A DNA stretch of 64,000 nt from Leptidea sinapis (taxonomy: Eukaryota; Arthropoda; Insecta; Lepidoptera; Pieridae): contig NC_066292.1 in NCBI RefSeq assembly GCF_905404315.1, forward strand, positions 9,486,001 through 9,550,000. Reading direction: 5' to 3'. The translations under genes were made by a program, and so were the position numbers. How positions within the stretch are numbered: position 1 is the first letter of the stretch; every line of letters begins with the position of its first letter. The notes under the pieces are model-generated. The model saw nothing but the letters and a program-made list of their open reading frames with translations, ran no database searches and was not told where the DNA came from. This document shows positions 10,680 through 21,298 of this stretch, in pieces.

Positions 10680-11180
10680 ACACAATAACATCAATAATTC
10701 TAGGTGGAAAACACCAGAATATTATACATAATATATACATATATAGTATATATATAAAACATTAAATCATATATCTTCTGACGCGTAACCCTACGCTCCA
10801 AAAATTTTTATATTCATTTAAAACGCTGTTAAAATTAAATTTCCATGTCGACATTTCAAGCACGAGTGCCCACCGCGATGTGACTACAAAATGAACAAAA
10901 TTGTCACGGGGGCTTTGATTAAGCTGCACTTTAGCTGCTTTAGTTTAAGGTGTAAATTAGATTGTCAATGACAGTATTTTGTGACAGTTATTTCAAAAAT
11001 TTCCAATGATATTTTAGTTTTTTCTATCCAATTGTAGAAATTTGACTTTCTCAGTGTTTTATTCAAAGCTTCTTTCATAATTTGAAATTTTTTTTGTTTT
11101 ATGTTAAAATTATGACATTTACAATATATAATAAAAGTTGTGTATTATTTAATCTGGTTGAGTTTGCACTGACTAATTAA
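10680..11180. other. AT-rich stretch, no gene seen
   Basis: Contains TATA-rich low-complexity sequence (10725-10770). No gene or repeat family was recognised. Confidence 0.5.
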
Positions 11181-11189
11181 ACCTGAAAC

Positions 11190-11370
11190 ACCGTTACGTA
11201 GCCGAGCCTGTAACATACTTACAAAGGATTAGCTTGTAAGGTGCTGCATCCATTATATGAATCATGTTGATAGTTAAGAAGCGTCTTACAAATGAATTAT
11301 TTCATTAGAGTAATAAAAAATAAACTGTATCAACCTTTGAAGCTTTTTATTGTTTGCGTAAGGATCCTTC
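11190..11370 (-). repeat. LINE 3'-UTR-like repeat fragment
   Basis: Shares TTGTAAGGT.CTGCATC, ATATGAATCATG and GTAAGGATCCTTCGTG with 55670-55850, which continues into a tail complementary to TTGAATAAAGTTCAC. Probably the 3' region of a LINE on the minus strand. Confidence 0.4.
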
Positions 11371-11422
11371 GTGAACATAATGGTTGTGGTTACTGTCATA
11401 ATTAGTAATCGCATCCAACAAA

Positions 11423-11716
11423 ACCAGTGGGAAGCTCCTTTGCACAGATGCCGGCTAGACTATTGGTTCCACAACGGCGCCTATTTCTGCTGTGAAGCAG
11501 TAAAGTGTAAACATTACTGCGTTCCGTACACAGCTAGTGAAATTACGGGGCAAATGAGACCTAACATCTCAAGGTGACGAGCGCAATTATAGTGCCGCTC
11601 AGAATTCTTGGCTTTTTCAAGAATCCTGAGTAGTACTGCATTGTAATGGGGAGGGCGCATAAATTACAATCAGCTGAACATTCTGCTCGTCTCGTCCCTT
11701 ATTATCATAAAAAAAA
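11423..11716 (+). mobile_element. SINE-like family S, near full-length copy
   Basis: Begins at the family 5' end ACCAGTGGGA.GCTCCTTTGC and ends CCCTTATTATCATAAAAAAAA. It has a small deletion around GTTCCGTACACAGC. It lies 93 bp upstream of the dpr exon acceptor. Confidence 0.8.
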
Positions 11717-11808
11717 TACATTGATTTAATAACATTGAAGCGAACACCATAATGCTCCAATCTATTATTAAACTTAGTTACCATTACATTGACCCCTTTC
11801 TTCCTCAG

Positions 11809-11987
11809 GTATCACAACAGCCGGATGATAAACTACGATGTAGAACGCGGCATAAATGTGACCACTGACCCCGACCAGCGCTTGTCTGATCTCCTCATCC
11901 CGGCAGCGAGTGTGACCCACGCAGGGAACTACACCTGCGTACCAAATAATGCTGTACCAGCTAGCATATACGTGCATATATTTAATG
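11809..11987 (+). CDS. dpr: Dpr-family Ig-domain protein, internal exon
   Basis: Dpr proteins are insect neuronal cell-surface proteins with two Ig domains that bind DIP receptors during synaptic partner choice. This 179-bp exon begins after the acceptor CTTTCTTCCTCAG. Its first base completes a codon (phase 2), then 59 codons follow: YHNSRMINYDVERGINVTTD, PDQRLSDLLIPAASVTHAGN, YTCVPNNAVPASIYVHIFN. This is the second half of Ig2, with the F-strand Cys in GNYTC and the RMINYD...GI.V motif typical of Dpr. The usual Asp before the Gly-Asn-Tyr block is His-Ala here. The donor is G|GTGAGT at 11988. An open frame upstream of the acceptor (MTPFFLR) is intron read-through. The paralogue number cannot be assigned, and the exon with Ig1 was not found in the window. 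Confidence 0.9.
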
Positions 11988-12083
11988 GTGAGTTCTATTA
12001 CCGATATTAATACCACCTGTGTGCTGCAGAAAAGACTATTCGTGCTATTTATAACGTCGGATATAAGTATCCGTATCAATAAT

Positions 12084-12235
12084 TAAAACCTGGACGACCG
12101 AGCCTTGCTCGGATTTTTAAGAATGTACAAAACATGAACAAATAAAAACTAATAGGACATCTGGATTCGAACCGGGATCTTCTGCTTTCCGGATCACCCA
12201 ATGTCGACCACCAAATTCGACCTATTATAGACTTA
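12084..12235 (-). mobile_element. tRNA-derived SINE
   Basis: On the minus strand a B-box GGTTCGAATCC follows GGGTGATCC...AGATCCC, then a tail with TTTTTATTTGTTC and AAATCCGAGCAAGGCTCGG. The B-box and a short A-box-like region upstream support a tRNA origin. Confidence 0.5.
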
Positions 12236-12239
12236 TATA

Positions 12240-12900
12240 TAGTGGCGAAATTTACCTTTGTATTCTAATGTTATTGTAGCTGTTTCTCATTAAAACACGG
12301 ATAAAACAAAAAATTTAAAAATTGATATTGATAATGAAACTACTTACTTAAATGACCATGTATATGCATTGAGGAATGCAAATAAATGATGGATTTTAAT
12401 AAAGAGTTTAAAATTAAGCAACATATATCATTCAAAATATCCACGTCATAAAATGGCTTAAGGCTAGTTCACATGTGGAAAATATTCAGTTATCACAGTT
12501 CGTTCAATAGCGCATAAAGCTTTACACTGCCGTAGTAAGCCTTAAACGAATTTACATAACTACACTATTCGAAACGGTAGCAACACGATTCTTCGTATTG
12601 GAAATCGGATTCTACATTACCGGGACGTATATTTCACGAGCTGTTTTGTACAATATGGCAGCTTACGAGTACCTGTCAGATTACTGGTGCTTTAAAGGAT
12701 TTTGTAACAGATCAGAATGAATAACTATAATATAATTGTATGTTGGATATACATTAAAGGCACGTGTTTCTCAGAGGCTAATTCTTAACACATTCCAGAT
12801 CGGATCGAAAAGAATTGTTACAAAACGTTTGTGTGGGAAAGGTTACTATAGCATAAACGATTTTCTTAATGACACCACAGATTGGGAATGATGCGAACAC
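12240..12900. other. AT-rich intron sequence, nothing recognised
   Basis: No coding frame, RNA fold or family member identified. Confidence 0.5.
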
Positions 12901-12904
12901 CCTC

Positions 12905-13092
12905 AGGCTCTTTAAATATAAATGTTTATTGTACGATATCACATTGTAATCCATATTTTTATATTAAAAAAAGCCCGCTGAGTTTCTTGCACCCATTCTT
13001 CTCAGGTCTAAGGCAGTCTATTTTGAATAGATGGTCTTCAACGTTCAATAAGTGATTTTGAATAAAAATATTTGAATTTGAATCTGAATCAC
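12905..13092 (+). repeat. LINE 3' end with TTTGAA-type tail
   Basis: Contains CCCGCTGAGTTTCTTGC, CTTCTCAGGTCTAAGGCAG and CAATAAGTGATTTTGAATAAA, then ATTTGAATTTGAATCTGAATC. A plus-strand 3' terminus of a LINE; related tails lie near 36830, 21560, 51700 and 53325. Confidence 0.5.
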
Positions 13093-13217
13093 CAAATGTA
13101 CACTCTCAAATACCTTTTCTTATATTTATTCAATGTTAATCCGCTGCAACCAACTATTTCATTTCTATTCAACATAGCCAAACCACATCAAAATTAACTC
13201 TACAATATATCTGTATG

Positions 13218-13327
13218 CAAAAAAGTGAACGAGCAAGACATACCTGATGGTAAATAATACGTCCTGCCCATTATAATGCAACTGCACTCGTCATAAGACA
13301 TAAGATGTTAGGTCTCTTTAGCCCAGT
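13218..13327 (-). mobile_element. SINE-like family S, internally deleted copy
   Basis: AACGAGCAAGACATACCTGATGG through CATAAGATGTTAGGTCTC; about 80 bases including the large hairpin are missing. Directly abuts the next copy in the same orientation. Confidence 0.6.
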
Positions 13328-13721
13328 TTTTGTGACAATAAGGGACGAGTTTAGAAGTTCAGTAGATGGTAATTGATACGCCCTGCCAATTACAATGCAG
13401 TACCACTCAGGATTCTTGAATTATACCAAAAATTCTGAGCAGCACTATAACTGCGCTCGTGACCTTGAGACATAAGATTTTAAGTCTCATTTGCTCAGTA
13501 ATTTCACTAGCTACAGCGCTCTTTAGACCGAAACACAGTAATGCTTACACATTACTGCTTCACGGCACCATAGGCACCGTTGTCTTACCTACCCATAATC
13601 TATTTTCATTACGTGCGGCGCCCTTCAATACACAATAATTCTTGCATATTACTGATTAACAGTAGAAAAAAGCTTCTTTGGCAACTAGCCGTCATCCGGT
13701 GCAAGGAAGCCTCCCACCGGT
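13328..13721 (-). mobile_element. SINE-like family S copy carrying an 84-bp insertion
   Basis: Full family sequence from AATAAGGGACGAG to GCCTCCCACCGGT. It is interrupted between ACCCATAATCT (ends 13601) and AGCCGTCATCC (starts 13686), where other copies are continuous. The 84-bp insert has no recognised identity. Confidence 0.7.
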
Positions 13722-13859
13722 TTTGTACAAAACCAAACCACAACTCAATATTTTGCGTATTTCTTTTCACCGGTAAGTCAGTAAAAAACATCACTGGGTG
13801 CTCATTAAAACATATTATATTGTAATCTACTTTAAATGAAATCTACTTTGAAAGTGTTT

Positions 13860-14730
13860 AACTGTATAATAAGCTTCCTAAAAATATTAAAAAGTGCAAC
13901 AGTATGCACATTTTTAAAAAACTCCTAAAGGCCTATTTTAGCAATAAAACTGAAACACAAATAGAAATGTCTTGAAATTTGTTGTTAACCCATTAAATAG
14001 AAATAATATTTTCAGTTGTCACATCTAGTAACTCGTTATCGATAAATCTACGTAATCTTGCGAGGTGAGTTGTGACTCAACCGTGGCTCGCGTCGACTGT
14101 TGACTTCGACCGGCCCGGGTCGGTATGATTTTGATGCGATGGTGTTTTAAAACTACCCTTTATATAAGCTATATGTACTTACCTAATTAGCCTATTATAT
14201 TTACTGTACGCTTTAAGATGCAATTTTGTTACCCACTTTTTATAAAATAGCATGTAAGTTCCATTTAAGTGGAAATTCTTTTATGGAACAATAAATTACA
14301 AATGATTCTTAAACTACAAATGATTTTACAATGCTACGCAATTTCAACAAAGTCATGGGTAAAACTTGGTATACATTATTATAATATCAGGATAAAAATA
14401 ATACGAGATGATGGTTAAGATAACATTATACGTTTCTCAAATAAATTCGATATTTTCAGGTCGTGTTGTTTTACGTAATGTAATACTTGAAAAGACTTTT
14501 CTCTCTGAATAATGATTGGGACTTGGATATGGTTAAAAAAATAAATATAAAAAATTTAATTTTCGTTTAATTATGTTTCAAACACTGATAAATTCCAAGT
14601 TATAAAATGCTATAAATAGTAGTCACTTAACGCTACTGAAATATATCTCAGTTAGAGAAATTTTTTATTCGTGCCAAAAATGATCGTGTATATAGAGCTA
14701 ATATAATAATAATAATAATAATATAATAGC
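13860..14730. other. Intron sequence with a GC-richer patch
   Basis: Mostly A/T. 14060-14135 is unusually GC-rich (CGACCGGCCCGGGTCGG). A 49-bp segment 14016-14064 lies between TTTTCAG and GTGAGT and looks like a small exon, but including it would put a stop right after the join, so it is not called. Confidence 0.4.
14703..14728. repeat. AAT microsatellite
   Basis: About seven AAT/ATA units directly upstream of the truncated LINE L copy. Confidence 0.8.
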
Positions 14731-14734
14731 TAAT

Positions 14735-15168
14735 ATAGACCGAGTGCTCTGTGAACGGCTGTATCACTTGGCGTTCCGTAGAGACGTCGGTCACTTCATT
14801 GTGTGTCTTCTACCGCATTTATCATGGCGAATGATCCGAAGAGCTGTTTTACCTGATTCCTGCCGCCGAATTCCACCTTCGTACGACACGCCACAAGTTA
14901 GTATATCATCCCCACCATCTGGATGTGTGGCGGTCCTCCACAGTGCGGTTTTCAAGGAGCTTTCTTCCACGTACTACAAAGCTGTGCAATGAGCTTCCTT
15001 GTGCGGTGTTTCTGGGACGATACGACATGGTTGCTTCAAGAGAGGCGCGCACACCTTCTTTAAAGGCCGCTCCTGTGATTCCTTTGGTGTTGCAAGAAAA
15101 TTTGGGCGGCGGTGATCACTTAAAACTAGGTGACCGTACGCTCGTTTGTCCTCCTTTTCCATAAAAGA
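14735..15168 (+). mobile_element. LINE family L, truncated 3' end
   Basis: Starts at CCGAGTGCTCTGTGAACGGC (the ERLxHLAxRRDV region of ORF2) and ends TTTTCCATAAAAG. The frame is disrupted by small deletions; FSRSFLPRTTKLCNELPCAV and GRYDM remain readable. Confidence 0.8.
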
Positions 15169-15227
15169 AATAATAATAGTTGAATCACGTCATTCTTGGC
15201 TTACTTCTTCACTACAGTAGTAGTTCA

Positions 15228-15573
15228 GGAGGTCTATTACCAAAATCAAAAGCCGAAGTTTCGTCCGAAACGAAAGAACGACGAAATTCAAATTACATCC
15301 TATTACCAAAGTACTTCGGATCCGAATAGTGCGGACGAATTTCGTTTCGGAACCATAGACATAACCATAAAAATTTAAATTATATTTACAACCTTATTAA
15401 TCTCAAACAATGAAAAAGTAAATGTCAAGTGAATTTGGGAATAAGGTAAACGAAAGACAAAATGTCTAATCGCGAACTTCGTATCGATCTTCGGATCCGA
15501 AACACTTTCGTAATAGGAAAATGTACGGTCCGTCAACCGAAAAATCGTATTTCGATTTTGGTAATAAGGCTCC
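15228..15573. mobile_element. Foldback/MITE element with long imperfect TIRs
   Basis: Left GGAGGTCTATTACCAAAATC mirrors right GATTTTGGTAATAAGGCTCC. The mirrored similarity continues about 115 bases inward (TTCGGATCCGAA, TTTCGT blocks). No coding content and no clear target duplication. Confidence 0.65.
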
Positions 15574-15774
15574 ACGTTCGATTGGACGACAGTTTGAATA
15601 CTGGCATACGAATATTGGCATGAATAATGAATTACGTATACATAATTTGACTGGCTTTCACAAGAACTAACGATAGTTAAGGAGAGTACGGTACTTAATT
15701 TTTGAACAAATTCCCCAATAAATATTTATGTATATTAACACCACGTTAGTGCTGCAGAAGAGCAAAGAGAATGT

Positions 15775-16012
15775 AAAGTCGCGGGACTGTCTAAGTAAAA
15801 TTTGAAATTTAGCTTAGCATGAAACATGCAGGGAGATTCGACATAAGTTTGAGTTAGTAATTACAATATGGCGACGAAGTATAATCCGGCTAAGTTTGAA
15901 AGCGAACAGTTGCTTAAAGCGTAATGGTTTTCGGCTATCTCAGTTTTTTACATGATTTATAGCTTAATTAATATAAATAGCTTTTTTCTTAGAGAGTTTC
16001 GCTAGGTTGCAG
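15775..16012 (-). repeat. Interspersed repeat, unnamed family
   Basis: Inverted match to 35735-35935: CTAGCGAAACTCTCTAAGAAA, GAGATAGCCGAAA.CCA, TTAAGCAACTGTT.GCTTTC, ATAGCCGGATTATA are shared. No coding potential. Family unknown. Confidence 0.5.
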
Positions 16013-16789
16013 AAGAGGGAGGGCTATTTGTAACCTAAGTCCTAAAGATACATAAAGGGCAAAATTAAACTTAAAACCCAATATATTGTCCTGGATCTTG
16101 GCCGTATAATTCCTTAGGTGATCCTCTCACCTCATCACTTAAAAATAAAATAAAAACGGTTTGTGCTTTATCAGTGCAAGTTATTAATACGTAATACAAT
16201 TATATGTAGAAGGGGTTGGTAATTTAAACGCACATAATAAAACTGTTATGTGTATTTTAAATTTTCCACTTAGAATAATTATAATAATCACTGACAATTA
16301 TAGAGACGGGCATAGTGTCCCCTTACAATTCACAATAAGTAACGCAAGATAGAAAGAAAGATAGAAAATATGATTATTGACGTCATTATACATTCAGATA
16401 ATAGTTCTTAAAGTTATACTATTCTAATTATGATCTAATGACTCCAATGGGCCCCCAACTCAGCATAGTTGTGGGTTCGAAAGAAACCACAAAGAGAAAA
16501 ATGGCCACTCGTACTTAGCGCTCTGGCTTATATAGGGCACGACCGCCTACCGTGATGATGCCACCAACTGTTAGTTGGCACTGCTGTAGTAAATAATAAA
16601 TAAATAAATTTCGTTTATTTCAAAGATTACATATACATTTTTTAGTGGTTGAGACTTCCCAGTAAGTTGTCTTAGGACACTTGTATTTGGAATATCTCGC
16701 AACTTCCTTAGCAGATACATTTTATTTAGTAAACAATATAGAAATAAACAGAAATGATTAAAAACCAAATCTTACAATTTACAATTAAT

Positions 16790-16822
16790 TGTGTGTGTGT
16801 GTGTGTGAGTGAATGAGTGTGT
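16790..16822. repeat. GT microsatellite
   Basis: About 13 GT units with GAGTGAATGAGTGTGTGG interruption, inside the LINE 3' untranslated region. Confidence 0.8.
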
Positions 16823-16859
16823 GGATGTAGGTTTGAATTGGACCTTTGATTGGGTCCAT

Positions 16860-17324
16860 CTATACAATGCGTGTGTTTATCAGTCTGATCAGAAGATTTT
16901 CCACTTCATCATAAGCAAGACAAGTTAGCCAATTATTTAAAGCTTTTCTGCAAAGATGTAATGTCATAGGATATATATTTAGGACACGATTTATTTTATT
17001 ATATAAGAACACTGATTGACAGCTAAACTGTCGTTCAGCAAAAGTGGTGCGAACAGTAATGGTATCTGCTACTTTATCATTTCTTCTACTGATCAATTTG
17101 GCGTGATCTAGCGGAAGTGACCTGTGGACGGCTGAAATGATGTTAAGAACATAAAGTTTCCTAATTGTCAAAAGATTACAAGTCAAATAGAGTGAATCAG
17201 TTGGAAATCTTAAAGGTTTGAAGTACATGACCTTGAGAAGTGATCTTTGACCTCTTTCTAATTCTAAGAGGCTTATCTTAGTTGCACCGCCCCATGCCGA
17301 GATTTGTTGCCAACTAACTAACAC
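16860..17324 (-). pseudogene. LINE ORF2 C-terminal fragment
   Basis: An open 154-codon frame reads QQISAWGGATKISLLELERG, QRSLLKVMYFKPLRFPTDSL, YLTCNLLTIRKLYVL and ends in LAYDEVENLLIRLI. The pattern AWGG..K..L..LERGQRS.LKV..FKP.R.PT..LY....LLTIR.L is the conserved region after the reverse transcriptase in many insect LINEs. Frame retention over 460 bp suggests a fairly recent insertion. The RT core itself is absent. Confidence 0.75.
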
Positions 17325-17329
17325 GAATC

Positions 17330-17805
17330 AAGTTAACTAAAGATCTGAATATTATATGCTTATAGTTATTTCTAATTATAGTGATAATTATATTAAATAA
17401 CATTACTAACACAGGAAGTAGTTAAATAAATGTTATTATTAATTGGGATGTATAAGTCAGTTGATGACGTTCGTAGCGCTTATAAAAAAAGTAATCAATA
17501 TTATAATTTTAATTGTATACAATTGCAACCCTTTAGTCAACTTGGGCCGTTGTGTTAACCTTATTAAATCATTCCATAGCCACTTATTATAGTTTTCATC
17601 TCCCTGAAACTGTAGTATAGTATTGTAAAGTGTGTTCAGAATGCTGAGGGACACTGTGTTGTAATAGGTACGATGTATCACTTACTAACAGGTAAATATG
17701 TCGTTCGTCACATCACTTCTTATCACACTTCATAGACATTTTAATTTTAAAATTGAAACGTGAAAGGGTTGCTTCTTGTGGTGCCAGGTCGACCTGTTAT
17801 CCTAC
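17330..17805. other. AT-rich intron sequence
   Basis: A 74-codon minus-strand frame (17457-17681) has no recognisable domain and is probably chance. Confidence 0.4.
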
Positions 17806-17809
17806 TAAT

Positions 17810-18084
17810 ATTATAAATGTGAAAGTTTGTATGTCTGGATGTATGTTTGAACTTCTTTAACGCAAAATCTACTGAATAGATTTTGATGAAACTTTACAAT
17901 AATATAGCTTACACACCAGAATAACAAATAGGCTATAATTTATAAAACTATAGTGTGAATTATACAAAATATAAAAGAAGTGTGATTGTTACTAATGAAT
18001 ACAACTAGCGCCATCTCTTATCAACTAGCAAGTAAAAGATCAATACAATTTATATGGCAAAACAACGTTTGCCGGGTCAGCTAG
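17810..18084 (+). mobile_element. Non-autonomous Helitron (type 3)
   Basis: Starts TCCTACTAATATTATAAATG, ends GGGTCAGCTAG, followed by T. A 6-bp stem GGCAAA/TTTGCC with loop ACAACG lies 7 bases before CTAG, the expected Helitron 3' hairpin. Confidence 0.8.
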
Positions 18085-18212
18085 TAGTTAATAAATCATT
18101 GTATTTGTTGGATCCAATTACTAATTATGACCTTAATCATAACCATCATGTTCACGAAGCATTCTTAAACAAACAATTCCAGCTCTAAAGGTTGATTTAT
18201 CGAACCAGTATG

Positions 18213-18512
18213 TATGCACCGGATGCCGGCTAGATTATAGGTACCACAACGGCGCCTATTTCTGCCGTGAAGCAGTAATGTGTAATCATTACTCTGTTTC
18301 GTTCTGAAGGGTGCCGTAGCTAGTGAAATTACTGGGCCAATTAGACTTAACATCTTATGTTCTATCTTAACATCTCAAGGTGAGCGCAGTTGTAGTGCCG
18401 CTCAAAATTTTTGGGTTTTTCAACAATCCTGAACGGCACTGTATTGTAATGGGCAGGGCGTATTGATTACCATCTGCTTACTCGTCTCGTCCTTGATTTT
18501 CATAAAAAAATC
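18213..18512 (+). mobile_element. SINE-like family S copy
   Basis: From ATGCACCGGATGCCGGCTAG to TTGATTTTCATAAAAAAA; the extreme 5' 15 bases are missing and the middle contains a local duplication (TTAACATCT twice). Confidence 0.8.
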
Positions 18513-18589
18513 CAATATATGATAATTTATATTTAGACAGTTAATTCTTTAGCACTTTTTATGAAACTGTTGAAGTATATTATTTAAAC

Positions 18590-18800
18590 AACACTCAAAT
18601 ATTGGATTCAGCACCTTACACACTAATTTGTTATATTGTATATAACAGCCGTTGTACGATACTCTATTTGATTGAAAAGAGTGGCCGTTGAGTTTCTTAT
18701 ATGTTCTTCTCGAGTGCTCAACTTTTTACGAACCTAATATGGTTAATTCAGTAATTTTAAAGAAATATTTATAGTTACGATTCAAAAACGATTAGTTTAA
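18590..18800 (+). repeat. LINE 3'-end-like repeat
   Basis: GCACCTTACACACTAATTTG, AAAAGAGTGGCCGTTGAGTTTC and CTTCTCGAGTGCTC are mirrored at 55560-55720 on the other strand. Ends in A/T-rich tail. Confidence 0.45.
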
Positions 18801-18892
18801 ACCACATCAAATAAAGTTTATTTGTATTTTACTTTGAAAGCATGCACAAATAAACAGACTAAAATTCAAATAACTGGCCTAGTTTATATAAT

Positions 18893-19208
18893 AAAATATA
18901 TATAAAATTCTCATGTCGCGGTATTTCTAGTCAAACTCCTTCGGCTTGACCGATTCTCATGAAATTTTGAGTGCATATTGGGTAGGTCTGAGAATCGGAC
19001 AACATCTATTTTTCATCCACCTAAATGTTAAGGGTGGTTCCACGTCAATTTTTTTTTTTAATTTGTTTGACATTTTTTTTAAATTTGTTTGATTGTGAGT
19101 TAGCATTAAAAAATACACACAGCTTCAATTTTCACCCATCTACGATCAACAGTTACTTTTTTATCGCGATTTTAATATCGGCAATACAACGTTTGCTGGG
19201 TCAGCTAG
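18893..19208 (+). mobile_element. Non-autonomous Helitron (type 1)
   Basis: TATATATAAAATTCTCATG start (TCT end worn), CTAG end at 19205-19208 followed by T. Close to the 1312 copy throughout. Confidence 0.7.
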
Positions 19209-19285
19209 TAATTAATAAAATAATTATCTGTTTTTAAAAATAAGTTTAAGGCACAAACCCGGTATGTTTATGATTTTATTATATC

Positions 19286-19585
19286 TATATTTAAAGTGAA
19301 ACATTAATTACATCGTCTCAAACTTTTTCGTCTGTGTGTTGCATGTCGCGTGACGGTCGGGCGGCACCTATAGTTCTCATATTGGATGCAATTGCGTTCG
19401 GGTGGAAGAGTAGGTTCGAACCCCACACACTAATAGATAAAGGTTTATTTATTTTATGAAAATGTAAAACATAATATATAAATTTGTTTTTTTTTCTATG
19501 CTTATATTAACTATGTTATTTTGTGAAAAAAAGTTTCACTCGGATCGTGGTTTCATAAAACCACACAATTGCTTTTTTATTATAA
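19286..19585. repeat. Repeat family T (GTGAAAC...GTTTCAC ends)
   Basis: Begins AAAGTGAAACATTAATTACATC, contains CGTCTCAAACTTTTTCGTCTG and GTCGCGTGACGGTCGGGCGGC, and ends AAAGTTTCACTCGGATCGTGG. Inverted GTGAAAC/GTTTCAC ends suggest a TIR element. Other copies are at 20446 and 54433. Confidence 0.5.
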
Positions 19586-20033
19586 ACAAATGAAAATAGA
19601 AGGAATGATCCGGGGTCGATCATTCCTCGAATTTGAAAGTATCGTAGAAATGTTATCACTGTTCAATCAATAAAATTCAAATTACTTAACCAATTTCATA
19701 TTCAGATCTCGAACTCTTTCAGGGTAACTTTTCCTTACAAAATTATTCTAAACTGATTCTTGCCGCTCTGAACGGAATGCTACATAAATCATTCATTCAA
19801 GTTTTTGTGACTACTATTAAACAAATGTGCATTGTTATGACGTGTTATTGTTAAATAACTTTATAGGGCCCCAAATTTATCTGTTCAAGTCGAAAAGTTG
19901 CCAATGGTAAATCCGATATTTCCAAAATTATAAAACCTTCAAAATAACTAGCCATGTATCACTTTCAAGAGATTTTGGCAGTTGATTTGCACTTTTCATC
20001 CATATCTATCTATATGGAGGTGCACCAGTGGGA

Positions 20034-20336
20034 GGCTCCTTTGCACAGGATGCCGGCTAGATTATGGATACCACAACGGCGCCTATTTCTGCCTTGAAGC
20101 AGTAATGTGTAAGCATTACTGTGTTTGGGTCTGAAGAGCGCCGTAACTATTGAAATCACTGAGCAAATGAGACTTAACATCTTACGTCTCAGGGTGATGA
20201 GCGCAGTTGTGGTGCCGCTCAGAATGTTTGGGTCTTTCAAGAATCCTGATAGGCATTGGATTGTAATGGGCAGGGCGTCTCAATTACCATCAGCTGAAAA
20301 TCCTGCTCGGCTCGTCCCTTATTTTCATAAAAAAAA
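20034..20336 (+). mobile_element. SINE-like family S, full-length copy
   Basis: The 5' end is ACCAGTGGGAGGCTCCTTTG and the 3' end CCCTTATTTTCATAAAAAA. All internal hairpins are recognisable. A good reference copy, 303 bp. Confidence 0.85.
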
Positions 20337-20337
20337 C

Positions 20338-20446
20338 ATATTATATATGAGATTTCCACCTATATATTGACTCATCACGATATCTCTTCCATTCGGCGTA
20401 GAGACTTGAAATTTGATGGGAAATTCCATCCGCAAGAGTCTTTTTT
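20338..20446 (+). mobile_element. Helitron type 2, 5' part only
   Basis: TATATATGAGATTTCCACC through GGCGTAGAGACTTGAAATTTG matches the first half of 6271-6461. It is cut off where repeat family T begins. Confidence 0.5.
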
Positions 20447-20800
20447 TAAAGTGAAACTTTTATTAAATCGTCTCAAACTTTTTCGTCTGTGTGTCGCATG
20501 TCGCGTGACGGTCGGGCGGCGCCTATAGTTCGCAGCAGCTGACCGTGTAGTGTATAGACCATTACTCATTTGTGCCAGTGCTCCACGCTATTTTGTTTGT
20601 TTTTGTCAGTGTTTAATGTAAATGTTGTTATTTATTAAAGTGAAACTTTTATTTGCTTTTGGTAAACAACGACACAGCGAGTCCAAAAAACTGATCAACG
20701 AGGACAAGTCCAAAAAACAATCAATTTTTAGTTAAATATCTATAATGTGAAAATAAAGTTTTACTTTTACCGTGGTATCATTAAGCCACACAATCCTTTT
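20446..20800. repeat. Repeat family T
   Basis: AAAGTGAAACTTTTATTAAATC start, GTCGCGTGACGGTCGGGCGGC core, and end TTTTACTTTTACCGTGGTATC with CCACACAATCC. A second AAAGTGAAACTTTTATT lies internally at about 20637. Confidence 0.5.
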
Positions 20801-21106
20801 TTTATTATGAACAGAACATCGACTGGCGTTGTCTATCATATGATGTGTATTTTATTATATTTAACTGCGAAATTTTGCAATTCTTTCAATAAAAATAATA
20901 CATCTCAAAAATAAAATAAATGGCAATCATTTCACTTTGACATAATTAATTCGTATTGCTGTCATTTTTGATACCATTGTTGCAGAAGAATCAGCTTATG
21001 TGTGTATACTCAATATCTGGAGCGTTGCAAACAAGCAAGACGTTCATAGATCATTCATGATAGTTTGGTACAATAGCTAGCTAAAGTCGTGTGTTCTATC
21101 GTGTGT

Positions 21107-21298
21107 TTGGACTTCAGACTTAAGGGCGACGTAGTTAGTGAAATCACTGGGCTAATGAGCCAACATCCTGTCTCAAAATAACAAGCAAAAATGCGACGCT
21201 GCTCAGAATTTTTGGGTTCAATCAAAAGTCCTGAGTGGCACTGCATTATATGAACAAGGCTTATCACTTATTGGTCCCGTTGCTTTTTCTTATAACAT
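21107..21298 (+). mobile_element. SINE-like family S, old degraded copy
   Basis: GTGTTTGGACTTCAGACTTAAGG, GTGAAATCACTGGGCTAATGAG and CTGAGTGGCACTGCATTAT follow the family order, with many differences and deletions. Confidence 0.5.

Larger units (their letters stand above)
16586..17324 (-). mobile_element. LINE (Jockey/CR1-like), 5'-truncated, distinct from family L
   Basis: The 3' end (plus-strand AAATAAATAAATTTCG) carries a TTTA-type tail. The element holds the last 154 codons of its ORF2 and about 270 bases of 3' untranslated sequence, with a GT microsatellite between. Confidence 0.75.

Noticed and set aside
11767..11808. Start of the dpr exon at the upstream ATG (MTPFFLR)
   Set aside because: A strong acceptor CTTTCTTCCTCAG lies in that stretch and Dpr homology begins right after it; the ATG is intronic.
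1..11808. Upstream dpr exons (Ig1 and first half of Ig2)
   Set aside because: I searched by eye for an Ig-type frame ending in FW before a GT donor and found none; the exons are probably outside the window.
16571..17320. GTTAGTTGGCA / TTGCCAACTAACTAAC flanking the LINE as its target duplication
   Set aside because: They are inverted, not direct, relative to each other, so they do not qualify as a target duplication.
19601..19626. GGAATGATC...GATCATTCC hairpin as a terminator
   Set aside because: An isolated 10-bp palindrome in intron DNA with no adjacent gene; a bacterial-type terminator makes no sense here.
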